Of a stretch of DNA of 64,000 bases, positions 59,345-64,000 are shown piece after piece (the stretch's first letter is position 1; each line of letters opens with the position of its first letter). Origin of the DNA: Beverwykella pulmonaria (Eukaryota > Ascomycota > Dothideomycetes > Pleosporales > Melanommataceae); NCBI GenBank assembly GCA_001599595.1, contig BCHH01000003.1, positions 2,168,263-2,232,262 of the forward strand. Reading direction: 5' to 3'. The notes beneath the pieces were generated by a model. The model ran no database searches and was not told where the DNA came from. It saw nothing but the letters and a program-made list of their open reading frames with translations. The translations under genes were made by a program, and so were the position numbers.

Positions 59345-61969
59345 CTAATGTGACTTCCTTTGAATATTTGCAAGCGCACTGTCCAACGCTGCCGTGAGAT
59401 CCACGTGGAACAACGGCCGGTTGAGACCTTGTACAACGGCCACCTTTGAATATCCCGGGACAATGGTGCCATAGGCCTTGCTGTTGCTGAGCTGTTTGTC
59501 CAACGAATCTGACTCAGAACTCCGTGACCCAGCGCGTTCTTCAATGTCATCGGCACCGCCCTTTGCTGCCGAGCGCGAAGCCTTCCGATTGAATCGTGCT
59601 TCGGCTTCAGCCGCCGCGCTGTTGCTTCCTCCAATCTCAGCAACGCTGAAGATGGGCTTCCATCGGTGAATGCCCGACTCGTCGAGATCTGGGGTGTAGT
59701 ATCCGAAACCAGCCGCCGCAAGAGAGCGCTTAGTCCAGCGGTTGTTGATGTTGCAGAAGTGCCAATCGACAGTATCGGGAGCAGCGTATCGGTCGAGCTG
59801 ATTGCGCACGTCAATGAGATTCTGGACCGAGGTGAGATCGACATTGTTGACAGACGAGAAGTCGAGGATGACGGCTTTCAGAGTAGGGCGGTGATCAGTA
59901 GGGTCAACTTCTTTGCCGCGACGTGGTCCCGGGTCGTTCCATGGACGATCACCAGGCTTGCCATACGTGGCAGGGTTTGTGCGGCGTGTCTTTGCAAATA
60001 TGGTCTCTACCAATTGGTCCAAATAATGGTTGGCATTGGGATAGTTGAAGCCTTCTGAGAATCGGTAGACGAAAATTCCAGGGTAGGGATCCTCGAGCTC
60101 AATCTGAGGGTTAGAACCATCGTCATGATCGATAGGCAAGAAGACGTTTCGGATAGAATCTTCTCCCTCGGATGGGTTCTTACGGACGGTAGGAACACCA
60201 GTCTCCTTCTTCTCCTCACTGGAATCAAGAAGATGGTCGCCAATGACGGAATGAATCTTAGCCCTTCCGAGGAAGCGACCTCTGGCCTTGAAAGAGCGGA
60301 ACATGAACATGACGAACGAGAGGGAGACGGTTACGTAGATGCCAATCTCGATCGTGCTGAACACGGTCACAATCACACCCGCAAAGAAGATTGGTACCTC
60401 CAAGGGGGAAATTCTCCAGAACTGGTAGACGGTGTTTGGCGGGGTGATGAGATCTCCGACGGCGTGGATGATGACGGCTGAAAGCGCCGCGTTGGGAATA
60501 TACCAGAACATGGCGGGGAGAGCATAGATGGCAAGCAGAACCACAATGGCTGTAATGACGCCAGCGAAGGGGGTACGCACGCCAGCCTTTGACTTGATGG
60601 CTGTTCGGGAGAAGGATCCAGTGGCAGGATAGGCACCGAGAAACGGACCGAGGCAGTTGGTAACACCAATAGCCACCAACTCTTGCGAGGGATTAATGGT
60701 GTAATTGTTGATTCTTCCGAATGACTTGGAGATGGAGATGTGTTCGATAAGCAGCACAATAACAGTCGAAGGCAACTCTCCAACAAAGGAGGAAATGATC
60801 TCGGTTGTGATATGGGGAACGCGTGCATGCTTGAATCCTGACAACCCGTTAGATGCGCGCATACGAAGAGGTTGGGTGGGTGTAGATACCTCTTGGAACA
60901 ACGCCCAGTGTGGCAAACTTAGGCTTCTTGCCTCGTTTCTTGAGATGCCTGTTGGCCAGATAACTGATCAACACGTACAGCAGGATGACAAAGGCCGTTC
61001 GCAAAGTGCTGAGGAAAAAGAAGGTCTTGGCCCTGCTCGGGTAACGCTTCGCCATCACTGAGCATACGGATCGGATTAAGTACAGCAGGAAAAGAGCAGT
61101 CAACCCAATAGCGGCGTTCAGATCGGATCTCCCGAGATGCTTGAGGATGTTGATGACCACTTTATATGTCGTGTCACGGGCCGAGAATCCAGTAATGCCC
61201 ATCAGCGCAGGCACCTGGCCGACGGCAATGTTGATAGCGGAGCCAGTCATGAAGGCACTGATAGCGGCCAAGGTGATGAAGTCGACAATCCAGCCTAGTC
61301 GGGCAAGACCGAGGAAAAGCACAATGGAACCAGCGACAATGGCAAGCGAAGAGGCGATGATGTCCAGCGGCACACCCTTCAGCTCCTTGGCGGCTTTGGC
61401 AATGACGTTTCCAGTGACAGTAGACAAGACGGCAACAGGCTGAACCGAGGATTAGTACTCATCGTGCCATGTTGAAAAGTGAAACGTACACCAATGGTGA
61501 TATCTTTTGAAGTAGCAAAGAACCAGTAGATGAGAACGCCCATGAAGGACGAGTAGAGGCCAAACTCGACAGGTAGGTTGGCAAGCTTAGCATATGCCAT
61601 ACTTTGCGGGACAACCACCGCACCGACCGTGATTCCTGACAGGGTTAGCCGTTGATCGAATACCATCATTGGAACCAGCGTACCTGCGACCAAATCGCCA
61701 ATGAGCCACTGTAGGTTGTAGCGAGTGATCCACTTGAGGAAAGGGAAAAGGCTGGTGAAGTATTGGAGGATGTCGTGGCCGTTGGGCACGATCTCGTGAA
61801 GCCATTCGATGGAGGACGGCTCCTGCTCGACGTAGGTATCGGCGGAACCTATGGAGAAGACCGACTCTCCGCGGGTGACGCGGTCCGAGCCGGTTTCATT
61901 GCGGTAATGCAGGTTGATCCCCAGCACTTTGGCAAGGCCATGGCCAATCTTGGTACTGGTGGACGGCAT
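59345..61969 (-). CDS. SulP-family sulfate permease with STAS domain
   Basis: Four exons, 61684..61969, 61490..61635, 60890..61439 and 59345..60837, give 824 residues. ATG 61969 (MPSTSTKIGHGLAKVLGI) fits fungal sulfate permeases; the frame upstream has no ATG. The first intron (61636..61683) is 48 nt and stop-free but has clean splice sites; removing it restores GDLVAGITVGAVVVPQSMAY, the SulP signature. Further family blocks are TSKDITIGPVAVLST, FVGELPSTVIVLLIEH and GAYPATGSFSRTAI, with about 10-12 membrane helices. A cytosolic STAS domain follows (ILDFSSVNNVDLTSVQNL, about 600-690). It imports sulfate by proton symport for cysteine synthesis. No Cys-3/MetR-like site was found upstream by eye. 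Confidence 0.93.
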
Positions 61970-63679
61970 GGCGTAGTCGATGGAGAGAAAAAGAAGGATA
62001 GGCAGTAAGCCCTGCCAGAACCTGGAGGAAGAGGATGGGTCGAGCACAAGTAACTTGACCACGTGCTGCTTTACCCTCTGATGTGTTGTGGTAAGGCTGA
62101 CAAGCTTTCAAGGTTGAACAAGCTTCCACAAGCTATCGCGAACAAGAACCAGGTGCTTGGTATATATAGGTGAGGGGCTTTGCAGCGATCTCCGGGGGAG
62201 GAAGTGCTACTCGGGGATTGCTTTTTGACGGCCCAACCCAGTGCTAGCCGTGCAATAGTGAAATCAAGGCGCCCCCCAAGAGCCACTGGCGCCGGCGATG
62301 AAGCCTGGAAGGTCTGGTTGGAGCTGGATGAGCGATGTCGCCTAGCCCGGGTAAGAGATTGGCGTACCAGAATCACCTCAAAATTGGACGATACAGCGGC
62401 GATATGGCGTGCTTGGAAGAAGCAGTCGCGGGGGGGGGAGTCGGCAGCGGAGGCCTCAGAGCGCAACAACCGCGAGAAAGAAGACGAGAACCTGCGCGGA
62501 ACTCTTTATGAAGACGTGGTGAGGAGAGCAACACCACACACAGACGTTTTCATCGGGAGCCAAACATGATGGCCACGCTGACCCTAGGTCAAGATGGGTG
62601 GTGGATTTTCCAGCTGTGGGCGCCGAGCTGTCGGATCGATGGTCGCCAGCGGCAGAGCAGGGATGTGCGGCTGGGGCGACAGGGATAGTGCGCCACCAAG
62701 GGCACCAGCTTGTCCGACCTGATGACAAGATCCGAGCGCGATCCAATGGCATAGCGGCTCTGCGAATTGCGTGCTTGCGAGGTCCAATGTCGTTTTACGC
62801 TCAGGGTGGAGTCCGTGTCGTACTTTGCCTGTAATCGGCCCTAACGCCTCGCCAGGTCTCCAGATGTTCCACGCTACCATGACGTACCCGCTGTGCATGC
62901 AAGGCGACGGAGTGGAGTCTGCTTTGTCTTCGAGACGACGAAAAAGATTGGAAAGTCCACAACAAAGGTGTGCCTTGAACGTGTTCCGCAGAGGTGATGA
63001 GAGCTGCTGCCCTAGTGCATCGCCATGGCCCAATACTCGGTGATACCGTAGTCTGTTAGGCAGGTGTCCCAACATGGTACTGTGTCCCTCATCGTATAAT
63101 CCCTGCCCCATGGACCGGCGGGTGACGCAGGGCTCACTGTCATGGGGTACAAGCTGCGTGCATTGCAGTTCGCATCCATCACATGGAACGTCCCTTTGGA
63201 CGTGGGGGGTTAATAAAGCTCACCACTGCATTTTGAATTGTGATATAATACAAATACGGCGCGGGCGCGGGTGCGACGCGTGTGAACCGGTGATGCGTGA
63301 GATGGAGGCGCCGTGTCGACTTAAGCTCACAGGCGAGAGATGCAGGTGACGGCCAAATGCTTGGGACGGGAGCTGGCCGCTCGCGAAGCATGGTGGACAA
63401 GAGCTTGGAGGTGCCGGGTGGGGTTGGGGGTGAGCCTTGGAACCGCACAGCAGAGGGCTCACAGTGACAGTGGGGAGGAATAGCTTCTCGCGGCGAGGTG
63501 GCACCTGAGCGACAGACAACAGGTTGTGCAGGACGAGTGGTGATGGAGCCGTTCCGCTGGTGGCTGGTCGGCGGTCGGACATATTTGCGCCAAGCATTCT
63601 GCGACTTCCGAAAACGGCACCCCCAAACAACGACCACCACAACCTTCAGACGTCGCCAGCTCGACTCCCCGTGGCACCC
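61970..63679. other. Divergent region between sulfate permease and BUB2
   Basis: 1.7 kb, GC-rich near 62200-62700, holding both promoters and possibly long 5' UTRs. ORFs up to 175 codons occur on both strands but lack family motifs and look like chance frames in GC-rich DNA. Confidence 0.45.
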
Positions 63680-64000
63680 ATGACGAATCTGGACCAGCTT
63701 CTGCTCAGAGGGCCTCTCAATGGGAATCCCGAGGAGGGCCTGAACGAGTTGCGGTACACAATCCTGACGCAGGGCATTCCCGCCAACAACGAGGGCATGG
63801 TGAGTTGGTTCTGCCTCTTACCACTCTTGCTACCCACTATACTTTTTCCATGCCCGCCCCTCGCCTCCGCCTCCGCCTTGCACCGTCCCCTCACTGACCT
63901 CTCTGGCCCAGTCTGAGCTGCGCATGTACATCTGGCTCATCCTGCTCAACGCCCCACCGCTCCGCACCGACGTCTACCTCGACCTCGTCCGACAAGGCGC
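63680..64000 (+). CDS. BUB2: Bub2, TBC-domain GAP of the mitotic exit/septation checkpoint (5' part)
   Basis: Exon 1 is 63680..63799 and exon 2 starts at 63912 and runs off the window, with an intron of 112 bp (GTGAGT donor, CCCAG acceptor). The 69 visible residues read MTNLDQLLLRG, LNELRYTILTQGIP and ELRMYIWLILLNAPPL. These match the start of fungal Bub2/Cdc16, where a short leader runs into the TBC (Rab-GAP-like) domain. With Bfa1/Byr4, Bub2 inactivates the Tem1/Spg1 GTPase when the spindle is misplaced. The catalytic residues lie beyond the window. Confidence 0.85.

Noticed and set aside
61970..62062. Longer N-terminus for the sulfate permease
   Set aside because: The frame opens at a GTG, and the product from ATG 61969 matches the normal fungal start.
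62180..63111. ORFs of 129-175 codons on both strands upstream of the sulfate permease
   Set aside because: GC-rich chance frames overlapping each other, without motifs or splice partners.
1..64000. tRNA, rRNA, CRISPR arrays, prophage or bacterial operon features
   Set aside because: No tRNA B-box with a fitting cloverleaf, no rRNA sequence and no direct-repeat/spacer array were seen; gene structure is eukaryotic. A tRNAscan-SE run would be decisive for tRNAs.

Overview
The window is nuclear DNA of a filamentous ascomycete (Pezizomycotina). Short introns of about 45-100 bp with GT-AG ends and a CTAAC-like branch point, fungal-type gene families and a type I iterative polyketide synthase all point that way. 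Dothideomycetes or a related class is a guess. All coding models below were spliced by eye from reading frames, splice sites and family motifs; no search was run.

Layout. 1-5.6 kb is a compact housekeeping block: NPL4 (cut by the left edge), SEC66, a Vps3844-type ER/vacuolar membrane protein and a mitochondrial-looking membrane protein. 5.6-12.9 kb is a gene desert with gene remains, a recurring TATA/pyrimidine-rich module and a tight cluster of six CACGTG boxes. 12.9-31.5 kb is a probable biosynthetic cluster: a secreted beta-lactamase-like serine hydrolase, a 15-exon full-size ABCB exporter, a LovG-like FSH1 serine hydrolase and a 2,393-residue highly reducing PKS (KS-AT-DH-ER-KR-ACP, no methyltransferase domain). 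The expected scheme is that the PKS builds a reduced chain on its ACP, the FSH1 hydrolase releases it because the PKS has no releasing domain, and the ABC protein exports the product. The beta-lactamase-like protein may modify it or may be a bystander. 32.9-35.8 kb returns to conserved genes (USB1 and a PAL1-family gene, divergent).

35.8-57 kb is an accessory stretch with few genes: a DUF6594-like membrane protein, a secreted M14 metallocarboxypeptidase, a BTB/POZ protein and a chitin-binding (CBM18 x2) AA7 FAD oxidase. Between them lie decayed genes whose stops mostly read as C-to-T changes, and two copies of a short dispersed repeat. 57-64 kb is housekeeping again: ERV46, a SulP sulfate permease and the first exons of BUB2.

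Most interesting points: the PKS cluster itself, with an octapeptide-repeat N-terminus and a DH domain with substituted active-site positions; near-identical elements in the promoters of the PKS and the beta-lactamase-like gene; the E-box cluster; the repeated 300-330 bp modules in the desert; and probable decayed genes that simple ORF calling misses.
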